Positions 6,645 to 14,508 of a stretch of 23,671 bases of DNA are shown here, in pieces. The first letter of the stretch is position 1. Each line of letters begins with the position of its first letter. The notes under the pieces were generated by a model, which was given only the letters and a program-made list of their open reading frames with translations, was not told where the DNA came from and did not search any database. The position numbers were made by a program, and so were the translations under genes. Origin of the DNA: Dehalococcoidales bacterium. Its GTDB lineage: Bacteria; Chloroflexota; Dehalococcoidia; Dehalococcoidales; UBA5760. The stretch lies in the NCBI GenBank assembly GCA_018399795.1, contig JAGYOC010000222.1, forward strand, positions 1-23,671. The letters are read 5' to 3'.

Positions 6645-8612
6645 TTGGAAAAAGAAAAGACGATTACCTCTATGATGGCGGAGAAGAGAACCGTGTATCC
6701 CCCGGATGAACTCGCCAAAAATGCCTATGTCAAGAGTATGGACGAATACCGGGATATCTACCAGAAATCAATCGAGAACCCGGAGAAATTCTGGGCTGAG
6801 AAAGCCGAGCAGCTCGACTGGTTCAAAAAGTGGGACAGGGTTCTTGTTGAGGACTTCAAAGAGGGGCAACACCAATGGTTTGTCGGTGGTAAGCTGAATG
6901 TATGCTATAACTGTCTGGACCGCCATCTCAATACCTGGCGGAAAAACAAGGCTGCTCTAATCTGGGAAGGAGACACGGGTGACACCAGTTCGCTAACCTA
7001 TCAGGAACTGTATTACCACGTCTGTAAATTCGCCAACGTGCTGAAAAAGTACGGCGTCAAGAAGGGTGACCGCGTTGCCATTTACCTCCCCATGATACTG
7101 GAGTTGCCCATTGCGATGCTGGCCTGTGCGCGCATTGGAGCAGTCCACAGCGTAGTATTCGGAGGTTTCAGCGCCGATGCGCTTCGGGACAGGATGCTCG
7201 ATTGTGAACCCTCTCTCCTCATATGTGCCGATGGCTACTACCGCGGTGGTAAGGTTATAAGGAGCAAGAATAATGCCGATGAAGCCCTGTCAGCCTGCCC
7301 CGATGTAAAGCATTCCATAGTGGTAAAAAGAGCCGACATCGAAGTCAATATGGAAGAGGGCCGGGACCACTGGTGGCATAACGAGGTAGGTGCCAGCGAT
7401 ATCAAGCCCTATTGTAAGCCCGAGGTAATGGATGCCGAGGACCCGCTCTTCATCCTCTATACGAGTGGCAGCACCGGCAAACCCAAAGGGGTTCTTCATA
7501 CCCAGGCAGGTTATCTTCTCTATACCTATCAGACCACCAAATGGGTTTTCGATATCAAGGAAGAGGATACTTACTGGTGCACCGCCGACATCGGATGGGT
7601 TACCGGTCACAGCTACATACTGTATGGACCACTGGCCATCGGTGCTACCAGCCTTGTTTTTGAGGGTGTTCCCAGTTACCCCCATCCAGATCGCTTCTGG
7701 GAAATAGTGGAGAAGTACCGCGTCAATATTTTCTATACCGCCCCGACTGCCATCCGTGCCATAATGAGAGAAGGTGACGAGTGGCCCAAGAAGCACGATA
7801 TCAGCAGCCTGCGTATACTGGGCACGGTCGGTGAGCCGATTAACCCCGAGGTCTGGATGTGGTACTACACTGTTATCGGACAGGAGAAGTGCCCGGTTAT
7901 TGACACCTGGTGGCAGACCGAGACCGGCGGCCACGTCATTACGCCCTTGCCCGGTGCCGGACCCATCAAGCCAGGTTCAGCATCACTGCCTTTTCCCGGT
8001 ATCGTGCCCGCGGTATTGAGAGAAAACGGCAGCGAAGCGGGAACCGATGAAGGCGGCTACCTGGTTATCAAACGGCCCTGGCCAGGTCTGATGAGAGGAG
8101 TATACGGTGATCCCAAGAGGTTCAAGGAAACATACTTCACACGCTTCCCCGGGGTGTACACCGCCGGCGACGGAGCACGCGTGGACAGCGATGGTTTCTA
8201 CTGGCTTATGGGACGTATCGATGACGTCATAAATGTTGCCGGCCACCGTATCGGTACTGCCGAGGTTGAGAGCGCTCTGGTATCTCATAGCGCCGTTGCC
8301 GAAGCAGCAGTAGTAGGTATGCCGCATGAAATTAAAGGACAGGGTATATATGCCTTTGTCACCCTCAAGCTCGGTGTAAAGAAAAGCGATGAGCTGGTCA
8401 AGGAACTGAAAACCCATGTACGCAAAGAAATAGGTCCGATAGCCACTCCCGATTCAATTCAGTTCGCCGAGGGTTTGCCCAAGACCCGCAGCGGGAAAAT
8501 CATGAGGCGTATCCTGAGCAAGATTGCCGCGGGCAGCACCGAGAATCTGGGTGATACCAGCACCCTGGCCGACCCATCGGTCGTCTCTACCCTCATCAAG
8601 GGCGATCGATAG
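6645..8612 (+). CDS. acs: Acetyl-CoA synthetase (AMP-forming)
   Basis: Activates acetate with ATP and CoA to acetyl-CoA, AMP and pyrophosphate, in the cytosol. At 655 residues it is full length for the family. It has the AMP-binding P-loop [11 protein letters not shown] at 272-282, WWQTETGG at 422-429, the hinge region around [20 protein letters not shown], and the C-terminal catalytic Lys618 in [11 protein letters not shown]. That lysine is the residue acetylated by Pat-type enzymes in other bacteria. The start is TTG at 6645 with AAAGGAG eight bases upstream; the N-terminus ([19 protein letters not shown]) is a little longer than usual. A SatP-type acetate transporter follows 121 bases downstream on the same strand, consistent with an acetate uptake and activation pair. 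A TTGACG sequence at 6550-6555 could be a -35 element, but no good -10 follows. Related propionyl-CoA synthetases exist, but the sequence fits Acs best. Confidence 0.96.
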   Translation: MEKEKTITSMMAEKRTVYPPDELAKNAYVKSMDEYRDIYQKSIENPEKFWAEKAEQLDWFKKWDRVLVEDFKEGQHQWFVGGKLNVCYNCLDRHLNTWRKNKAALIWEGDTGDTSSLTYQELYYHVCKFANVLKKYGVKKGDRVAIYLPMILELPIAMLACARIGAVHSVVFGGFSADALRDRMLDCEPSLLICADGYYRGGKVIRSKNNADEALSACPDVKHSIVVKRADIEVNMEEGRDHWWHNEVGASDIKPYCKPEVMDAEDPLFILYTSGSTGKPKGVLHTQAGYLLYTYQTTKWVFDIKEEDTYWCTADIGWVTGHSYILYGPLAIGATSLVFEGVPSYPHPDRFWEIVEKYRVNIFYTAPTAIRAIMREGDEWPKKHDISSLRILGTVGEPINPEVWMWYYTVIGQEKCPVIDTWWQTETGGHVITPLPGAGPIKPGSASLPFPGIVPAVLRENGSEAGTDEGGYLVIKRPWPGLMRGVYGDPKRFKETYFTRFPGVYTAGDGARVDSDGFYWLMGRIDDVINVAGHRIGTAEVESALVSHSAVAEAAVVGMPHEIKGQGIYAFVTLKLGVKKSDELVKELKTHVRKEIGPIATPDSIQFAEGLPKTRSGKIMRRILSKIAAGSTENLGDTSTLADPSVVSTLIKGDR

Positions 8613-8622
8613 CAAACAGCAA

Positions 8623-8642
8623 CTACATCAGCCTACATCAGC
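8623..8642. repeat. Tandem 10-base direct repeat CTACATCAGC x2
   Basis: Two perfect adjoining copies lie 11 bases after the acs stop codon, in the acs-satP gap. The repeat is small and could be a chance duplication or polymerase slippage. Confidence 0.6.
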
Positions 8643-8656
8643 AATGCAATCTGTTT

Positions 8657-8690
8657 TTAATGGTCGTGAGCGACTTTGCGCGGCCATTAA
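8657..8690. repeat. Hairpin in the acs-satP gap
   Basis: TTAATGGTCG (8657-8666) pairs with CGGCCATTAA (8681-8690), ten pairs including one G-T, around a 14-base loop. No T-run follows on the plus strand, so it is not a classic terminator there. It could stabilise the acs message, cause partial termination, or act as a protein site. The satP ribosome site begins about 26 bases later. Confidence 0.5.
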
Positions 8691-8733
8691 CACAATTAGC
8701 TCTATTACTTACTTAGCGAGGAGGTCCTGCTCA

Positions 8734-9333
8734 ATGTCTACGGATAAGGTCGTGTGGGCGAACCCCGGAGCCCTTGGATTGGGCGCTTTCGGTTTTACCA
8801 CCCTTCTGCTCCAAATACACAACATCGGTCTGATAGAAAATACCATGCCCATAATCTGGGGATTTGCCTGGGGAGGAGCAGCCCAGGTCATAGCAGGGAT
8901 AGTCGACGCCAGAAGGGGAGATACCTTCGGTTTTACTGCCTTTACCTCTTTCGGCGTGTTCTGGATAGGTCTGGCTTTCGCCTTTCTTCTTCAGTGGCTG
9001 GGTATTATCCAACTCGAAGGACCAGGCATTGCCTGGACGATGATCGCCTGGGGGATATTTACCGGTTATATGACCATCGGCGCCTGCAAGATATCCCGCG
9101 TCCATATCACCATATTTGCCTCACTAACCGTTCTCTTTGCCCTGCTTGCCGGCCATTTCTACGGCATTGTTCCAGCCAAAGTAGCCGGCATCGAGGGTAT
9201 TTTTGTCGCCGGGGCAGCAATCTATGGCTCGGCAGCGGTAATCGCTCACGCGCAATTCAAGAGATGGCTTTTCCCCATTGGTCTTATTCCCACAGCCTCT
9301 CAAGATACGGACAAGTCGCCGAAGACATCCTGA
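8734..9333 (+). CDS. satP: SatP/YaaH-type acetate (succinate) transporter
   Basis: Inner-membrane transporter of the AceTr family (GPR1/FUN34/YaaH), which imports acetate and related short acids with protons. The 199 residues begin with the family signature region WANPGALGLGAFGFTT (N10-P11-x-x-L14-G15) and contain six hydrophobic segments of about 20 residues, matching the usual length and topology. I chose ATG at 8734, preceded by GCGAGGAGG about ten bases upstream. A longer open frame reaching back into acs lacks a ribosome site and would add a non-family N-terminus. It lies downstream of acs on the same strand and is followed by a long hairpin, so acs and satP probably form one operon, with uptake coupled to activation. 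Family is firm; the exact substrate is inferred from context. Confidence 0.93.
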   Translation: MSTDKVVWANPGALGLGAFGFTTLLLQIHNIGLIENTMPIIWGFAWGGAAQVIAGIVDARRGDTFGFTAFTSFGVFWIGLAFAFLLQWLGIIQLEGPGIAWTMIAWGIFTGYMTIGACKISRVHITIFASLTVLFALLAGHFYGIVPAKVAGIEGIFVAGAAIYGSAAVIAHAQFKRWLFPIGLIPTASQDTDKSPKTS

Positions 9334-9346
9334 TATTAGGGTAAAT

Positions 9347-9385
9347 CTATGATAAGGAAACCCGAATTATCCCCCCTTATCATAG
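9347..9385. terminator. Hairpin between convergent genes, likely bidirectional terminator
   Basis: CTATGATAAGG (9347-9357) and CCTTATCATAG (9375-9385) form a perfect 11-pair stem around a 17-base loop. Nearby AGGGTA and TATCCCT can extend it imperfectly. It lies 13 bases after the satP stop and 31 bases from the stop of the opposing orphan gene. There is no long T-run on either side, so termination is inferred from position and stem strength. Confidence 0.55.
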
Positions 9386-9416
9386 TATCCCTATGAACGA
9401 TTATGGGATTGCCATA

Positions 9417-10202
9417 CTAGGCAGGTATATGATCTTCACAGTCGTATAAAAGCCCGCACGGAAAACCACCGTGGCTCAATTTATTCAGGGCTTTCTTGGT
9501 ATCGCTGGCTATCCGCACCCTGTCACACCGGTTGAGGCGCTGTTTGAACCTCCAGTAGGTGAACTCCTTCAGCTCACCGAGGCCGATATATCTGGTATGT
9601 GGGTATCGCTTTTGTTGGCGGAATTGTTTTAGCAATACACCCCTTGTTACGCCATATAATCTCCGGTATACCTCATTGACAACATCACCATCTTTGTAGC
9701 AGCCAAAGTTTCTCTGTTCCTTGCGTACTTCATCTTGTATTACCAGAAATAGGGCTTCCTCCACGGTGACACCGTAGAAATAGTTGAGATACTGCCGGTA
9801 TTTCTCAATCCCTATTATTCTCCTGTATTCCCTCTCCGTAAGCCTGAGCGGCGGCCTGCCGGCAAAGAGGAGATTCATTTTCTCTTCTTCTGGTATCTGC
9901 GCATCAACTTCAGCACAAAGGCGCTCAGCGAGCAACAACCAGTCAAATGCCTCACCGGCGATGAGATAACGAAGACTACGGCCGCTGTATGTCTCCTGTG
10001 CCACATCCCATAATCCCATTGCCCTGAGCAGTGCCAGATACCAGTGCTCTCCACACCGTATCCCGTCTTCAAGTAGCCCGAGAGATCTAGCGACATTTCC
10101 GCCACTATCACAGGTAACGATGCCAGCTGATGCAAGCTTCATCCGGCTATCGATTATTTTCACCCCCCGTATTAACTTTTCATCTATAGCCGACGTATCC
10201 AT
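9417..10202 (-). CDS. Orphan protein of unknown function, 261 aa
   Basis: I do not recognise a named family. The predicted protein is mostly helical and charged, with no signal peptide, membrane segment or clear catalytic motif. Visible features are an early ARSLGLLEDGIRCGEHWYLALLR stretch, a central LTEREYRRIIGIEKYRQYLNYFYG segment, and a basic C-terminal third rich in Arg, Lys and Tyr that could bind nucleic acid (inference). I prefer the ATG at 10202, which has CGGAG seven bases upstream. A TTG at 10259 would add 19 residues including CNNC. It is on the same strand as secA, 211 bases downstream of it, and faces satP tail to tail across a hairpin. Base composition and codon use look like the neighbours. 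I have the impression of similar uncharacterised proteins in Dehalococcoidia genomes but cannot verify it. Confidence 0.8.
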   Translation of the reverse strand: MDTSAIDEKLIRGVKIIDSRMKLASAGIVTCDSGGNVARSLGLLEDGIRCGEHWYLALLRAMGLWDVAQETYSGRSLRYLIAGEAFDWLLLAERLCAEVDAQIPEEEKMNLLFAGRPPLRLTEREYRRIIGIEKYRQYLNYFYGVTVEEALFLVIQDEVRKEQRNFGCYKDGDVVNEVYRRLYGVTRGVLLKQFRQQKRYPHTRYIGLGELKEFTYWRFKQRLNRCDRVRIASDTKKALNKLSHGGFPCGLLYDCEDHIPA

Positions 10203-10413
10203 CGATATTCTCCGAGACGTTATCGCCAATTCCAGGCAATTATTACAATCTCTCCCCAAGCACCTTTCCCGAGGCTACCAACGACTCTTGAGTCCAGCTT
10301 GCTGTAAGACCTTAACCTTGAATGGGACCTTCTCCCCTCACTTCCGCCAGGCCGGCAATTGCCTGAACAACCCCGGGGTACATCCCCTGTTCTGTGCACG
10401 GGTGTAACATCTT

Positions 10414-13311
10414 CTACCGCCCGCAACAGTGCTTGTATTTTTTGCCACTGCCGCAGGGACAGGGATCATTGCGACCCACCTTCTTACCACTTACCTTCGC
10501 CGTTTGGTTTCTTGAGGCAGAAGGAGCTACCTTGGCCATTGGAGTCACTGCCTTCGGCTGCTCCTTCCGGGTAATCTTCACATGGTATATGGAATGAACC
10601 AGATCATATTGTATAGTTGATAGTAAATCCTGAAACTGTTCAAAACCGATATTTTTATATGCATCGAGAGACCTGACCTGCCTGAGACTCTGCCAACTTG
10701 CCTCTCTGCGCTTATCTTCCATCATGGTAAGGTGTTCCACCCAGAGCCTGTCCAGAAAGTGGAGCATCATTCTCCTCTCCACCATCCTCATGTTGGCACT
10801 CCCTATTTCCTCCTCACGTTCCCTGTATACAATTTCAGCTTGGGCAAAGAGAGTCTCCTCAATCATGCCAGGTCTGGTACGGGCGAGAACACCGGCATTG
10901 AGCGAATCGGGCAAAGGAAATATTCCGGCAACCTCTTTGAGAAGGGCGCGCATAACGAAACTCTCTACCAGCCGGAGGCTTTCTTCATCCACCTCAACAC
11001 CCTTCTCCATCTGCCTGGCCCACTGCTCATAGCAATTCTCAACATAATCCGTCAGCTCTTTCTCCACATCCTCCTGTCCCATCCTCGCTATCGTCTCCCG
11101 GTTGAACCACCCAGGTACAGGCATTTGGGCAGAAACATCCCTGATAATTCCGTCACAGTCAGCTCCATCGCTACCACCGGGGAAATGCTTTGCTACCGTC
11201 CGGCGGATAATATTGTCCGTGATATCCAGAATACCATCCTTGCTGGAAATAGACCTGAGCTCCTGTCTGACCATATCGAGAATATTACTACGGAGGTCGG
11301 CATCACCCAGAATCTTACGCCGCTCTTTGTATATCAGATCACGGTGTTGATTGACCACCTCGTCATATTCAACGAGGTGCTTTCTCATATCAAAGTGGTA
11401 TCCCTCCACACGGCGCTGGGCATCTCCAATAGCCCGGTTTACCATCCTGTTTTCAATGGGAGTATCCTCATCCATACCAATCCACTCCATGATACCCCTG
11501 ACACGGTCGCCACCAAACCGGCGCACGATATCGTCCTCCAGCGAAACATAGAACCTGGTACTTCCCGGGTCACCCTGGCGACCCGCTCTACCGCGAAGCT
11601 GGTTATCAATGCGGCGTGCCTCATGACGCTCGGTAGCCACAACATGCAGGCCGCCCAGTCCAATAACCTGCTCATGCCTTTTTTGCCATTCCTTCCAGGC
11701 CTTTTCATCCTCCCTTGATGGCTCTCTACCTCCCAGAACGATATCCACACCTCTCCCGGCCATGTTGGTGGCCACGGTCACAGCCCCTGGCCTTCCCGCC
11801 TCAGCAATAATACCCGCTTCCTTTTCATGCAGCTTGGCGTTCAAAACATTCGCGTTTATCCCCCGTCGCTTCAAAATCTCGCTCAGCTCCTCGGATTTCT
11901 CAATGGATACGGTACCGGCCAGAACCGGACGGCCCTTTTTATACTCCTCCTCTATCTCACTCGCCACAGCTTTAAACTTTGAATTTTCATCCTTATAGAT
12001 AATATCATCGTAGTCTTTGCGTATCATCGGCCTGTGTGTGGGAATCTCGATCACATCAAGTCCGTATATCTTGTGGAACTCCTCTGCCTCGGTCAGGGCA
12101 GTACCAGTCATTCCGGAAAGTTTCTCATACATTTTAAAATAGTGCTGTACGGTTATCGTGGCAAAGGTACGGCTTTCCTGCTGCACCTTGATATGCTCCT
12201 TGGCCTCAATTGCCTGATGCAACCCCTCCGCATAGCGGCGCCCCCACATCAAACGGCCGGTAAACTCATCCACAATAATTACCTGACCGTCCTTTACCAC
12301 ATACTGGTGATCTCTGTGATATAGCTCTTTGGCCTGAAGCGCATTTCTCAGATGCCTGTGCAGGTCTGCATTGGCCGGGTCGTAGAAGCTCCCCCCTTTA
12401 AGAAGGCTCTCACGTTGCAACATCATCTCCACATTGGTATAACCGGCATCGGTTAAATCAATCCTTCTTTCCTTCTCCACCACCTCATAATCAACATCCT
12501 TTTTAAGGCGAGGCGCAATACGAGCAAAGATCTGATACCTCTGTCCCGCTTCTTCATCAGGACCACTGATAATTAGCGGAGTACGGGCTTCATCGATAAG
12601 GAGATTATCCACCTCATCAACGATAACGAAATTGAACTCCCGCTGTACACATCTTGACAGGTCCAGAACCATATTATCTCTCAGGTAATCGAACCCAAAC
12701 TCACTGCTGGTGCCATAGGTAATATCAGCCCGATAAGCCTCAGCACGGGGTACTGGCCGAAAATGCGTCCAGTGAGAATCCCCGGAATCAAAATCAGGGT
12801 CATAAATACGCGCAGGAGCATATTCATCCGGGTTCTGCTGCGGATATATGCTTGCCACACTCAGGCCAAGGGCAGTATAAACCGGAGCCATCCAGTAAGG
12901 GTCTCGCCTTGCCAGGTAGTCATTGACCGTGGCCAGATGGCAACCCCTACCGGTAAGCGCATTCAGATAAAGCGGTAGCGTAGCCACCAGCGTCTTCCCT
13001 TCACCCGTCCTCATCTCGGCAATTTTACCCTGATGAAGGACAATACCGCCGATTAGCTGCACATCATAATGGCGCTGTCCCAGTTTGCGCCGGGCCGCTT
13101 CCCTTACCGCAGCAAAGGCTTCGGGAAGAATATCATCAAGCGATTCTCCTGCCACCAGGCGTGATTTGAACTCTTCAGTCTTGTTGCGTAGTTGACCATC
13201 ATCCAGCCCGGTGAAATCAGCCTCAAGCTTATTTATTCTGTCTACAGTGGGCTGAAGACGCTTCAGCTGTTTTTCGTTTGAATCGGTAAATCGATGTAAA
13301 AAATTAACCAT
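10414..13311 (-). CDS. secA: Preprotein translocase ATPase SecA
   Basis: Motor ATPase that drives unfolded preproteins through the SecYEG channel at the membrane. From the ATG at 13311 it has 965 residues. The order is: N-terminal DEAD-like nucleotide domain with Walker A MRTGEGKT (about 100-107) and the DEVD box in FVIVDEVDNLLIDEARTP, the preprotein cross-linking region, the second nucleotide domain (NMAGRGVDIVLGG, then QLRGRAGRQGDPG), the helical scaffold and wing, and a C-terminal zinc/SecB-type motif (NDPCPCGSGKKYKHCCG). I prefer the ATG at 13311 over a GTG at 13317 because GGGGAG lies five bases before the ATG and overlaps the GTG. The start overlaps the end of the DUF2007 gene by 8 bases, so translation is probably coupled. 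It is the last gene of the glyA-prs-DUF2007-secA cluster. Confidence 0.98.
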   Translation of the reverse strand: MVNFLHRFTDSNEKQLKRLQPTVDRINKLEADFTGLDDGQLRNKTEEFKSRLVAGESLDDILPEAFAAVREAARRKLGQRHYDVQLIGGIVLHQGKIAEMRTGEGKTLVATLPLYLNALTGRGCHLATVNDYLARRDPYWMAPVYTALGLSVASIYPQQNPDEYAPARIYDPDFDSGDSHWTHFRPVPRAEAYRADITYGTSSEFGFDYLRDNMVLDLSRCVQREFNFVIVDEVDNLLIDEARTPLIISGPDEEAGQRYQIFARIAPRLKKDVDYEVVEKERRIDLTDAGYTNVEMMLQRESLLKGGSFYDPANADLHRHLRNALQAKELYHRDHQYVVKDGQVIIVDEFTGRLMWGRRYAEGLHQAIEAKEHIKVQQESRTFATITVQHYFKMYEKLSGMTGTALTEAEEFHKIYGLDVIEIPTHRPMIRKDYDDIIYKDENSKFKAVASEIEEEYKKGRPVLAGTVSIEKSEELSEILKRRGINANVLNAKLHEKEAGIIAEAGRPGAVTVATNMAGRGVDIVLGGREPSREDEKAWKEWQKRHEQVIGLGGLHVVATERHEARRIDNQLRGRAGRQGDPGSTRFYVSLEDDIVRRFGGDRVRGIMEWIGMDEDTPIENRMVNRAIGDAQRRVEGYHFDMRKHLVEYDEVVNQHRDLIYKERRKILGDADLRSNILDMVRQELRSISSKDGILDITDNIIRRTVAKHFPGGSDGADCDGIIRDVSAQMPVPGWFNRETIARMGQEDVEKELTDYVENCYEQWARQMEKGVEVDEESLRLVESFVMRALLKEVAGIFPLPDSLNAGVLARTRPGMIEETLFAQAEIVYREREEEIGSANMRMVERRMMLHFLDRLWVEHLTMMEDKRREASWQSLRQVRSLDAYKNIGFEQFQDLLSTIQYDLVHSIYHVKITRKEQPKAVTPMAKVAPSASRNQTAKVSGKKVGRNDPCPCGSGKKYKHCCGR

Positions 13312-13534
13312 TACCACTCCCCTGTATCAATCTCTTTGCTTCCTCAAATCTGGATTCCCACACCATAACCCTCACCTCACCCATACCGTCAAAGGTGAAA
13401 GGGTGAACCGAACCAGCCGCATTGGACTCCAGCACACTGGAAATCTGATAACTTTGCAGTAAACCCTGAATAACTCTGGCCTGTATCTCTCCTGACGCCC
13501 GGTATACCTCCACCATTTTTTCAGTATCGTTCAA
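13304..13534 (-). CDS. DUF2007-like small protein (putative signal-transducing protein)
   Basis: The 76 residues read MVEVYRASGEIQARVIQGLL, then ISSVLESNAAG, then GEVRVMVWESRFEEAKRLI, the beta-alpha-beta pattern of the DUF2007 family (related to PII-like folds and labelled putative signal transducers). The function of the family is not established. The start is TTG at 13534 with AGGAG six bases upstream, inside the end of prs, giving a 14-base overlap. An ATG at 13516 lacks a ribosome site. Its own end overlaps secA by 8 bases. This tight packing between prs and secA suggests coupled translation and dosage with SecA but gives no direct clue to its job. It is easily missed because of its size and TTG start. 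Confidence 0.8.
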   Translation of the reverse strand: MNDTEKMVEVYRASGEIQARVIQGLLQSYQISSVLESNAAGSVHPFTFDGMGEVRVMVWESRFEEAKRLIQGSGNG

Positions 13535-14471
13535 ATAACGCTCCTATTGATAGCCCGGTATGAATGCGGTATATCGCCTCTCCTAAAAGCGGTGCTATCG
13601 GTAAAACCGTAACCCGGGGCGACCTTTTCTCCCCGGTAACCGGAATTGTATCCGTAACTACGACTTCCTGGACATCAGATGACTCAATTCTCTCTATAGC
13701 TGGCCCAGAAAATACCGGGTGAGTACAGCATGAATATATCTCACTGGCACCGCGCTTCTTCAAAGCGTCGACAACGCTCAACAACGAACCAGCGGTGTCA
13801 ATTTCATCATCTACAGTAACCGCTACCCTCCCCTCAACTTCGCCGATAACATTAAGTGTTTCAGCCTGATCATCATTGGCGACACGCCTCTTTTCCACAA
13901 TGGCCAGAGGTGCTCCCAGCTTGGAAGCCAAATCCCGCGCACGTTTGGATATACCGATATCGGTGGCTACCACAACCAGGTCATGGCCGTTAAGGTCCTT
14001 TTCCTGAAAATAGCGTCCCAGTATATAAAGCGCGGTCAGCTCATCTACAGGTATACTGAAAAAACCCTGGATCTGAGGAGCATGCAGGTCCACCGTTAAC
14101 AACCGGTTTGCTCCGGCCACTGTGATAATATCAGCCACCAATCGCGCCGTTATTGGAACCCTGGGCTGATCTTTCTTATCAGTACGCCCATAGCCATAAT
14201 AGGGTACGACGGCGGTTATCCGGGCTGCAGAGGCGCGCTTCAGAGCATCAATCATAATCAACAGCTCTACGAGGTTTTTGTTAACCGGTGACGACAGAGG
14301 TTGAATGACAAAGGCGTCACGTTGTCGTACGTTTTCCAAAATACGAACAAACGTGTTTTCATTACTGAACTCAAACACCTCGCACTGGCCCAGCTGTATA
14401 TCCAGATAATCAGCAACGGCTTTAGCCAGAGCCGGATTAGCGTTACCGGAAAACACCTTTATTTCATTCAT
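13521..14471 (-). CDS. prs: Ribose-phosphate pyrophosphokinase (PRPP synthetase)
   Basis: Makes phosphoribosyl pyrophosphate from ribose 5-phosphate and ATP, feeding purine, pyrimidine, histidine, tryptophan and NAD synthesis. The 316 residues match the class I enzyme: FSNENTFVRI near 35-44, the ATP-contacting VVPYYGYGRTDKK at 88-100, VDLHAPQIQGFF around 127-138 with His130, the flexible-loop lysine region IVEKRR near 191-196, and the PRPP-binding loop VTVDDEIDTAGSL at 218-230. Glu in place of the more usual Met or Ile after DD is a mild variation. The start is ATG at 14471 with AGGAGGG about nine bases upstream. It lies 37 bases after glyA and overlaps the DUF2007 gene, within one minus-strand operon. 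Confidence 0.97.
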   Translation of the reverse strand: MNEIKVFSGNANPALAKAVADYLDIQLGQCEVFEFSNENTFVRILENVRQRDAFVIQPLSSPVNKNLVELLIMIDALKRASAARITAVVPYYGYGRTDKKDQPRVPITARLVADIITVAGANRLLTVDLHAPQIQGFFSIPVDELTALYILGRYFQEKDLNGHDLVVVATDIGISKRARDLASKLGAPLAIVEKRRVANDDQAETLNVIGEVEGRVAVTVDDEIDTAGSLLSVVDALKKRGASEIYSCCTHPVFSGPAIERIESSDVQEVVVTDTIPVTGEKRSPRVTVLPIAPLLGEAIYRIHTGLSIGALFERY

Positions 14472-14508
14472 TTGTCAAACCCTCCTGTTCAATGCCAATA
14501 ATTTTTGA

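Noticed and set aside
7290..7934. A 214-codon open frame on the minus strand
   Set aside because: It is antisense to the AMP-binding core of acs and has no recognisable features.
8524..8733. Longer N-terminus for the acetate transporter, overlapping acs
   Set aside because: There is no ribosome site at the far start, the added residues do not fit the family, and the ATG at 8734 has a good Shine-Dalgarno sequence.
10732..11718. A 328-codon open frame on the plus strand
   Set aside because: It lies wholly antisense to the conserved core of secA, has no family resemblance, and long antisense frames are expected opposite a long conserved gene.
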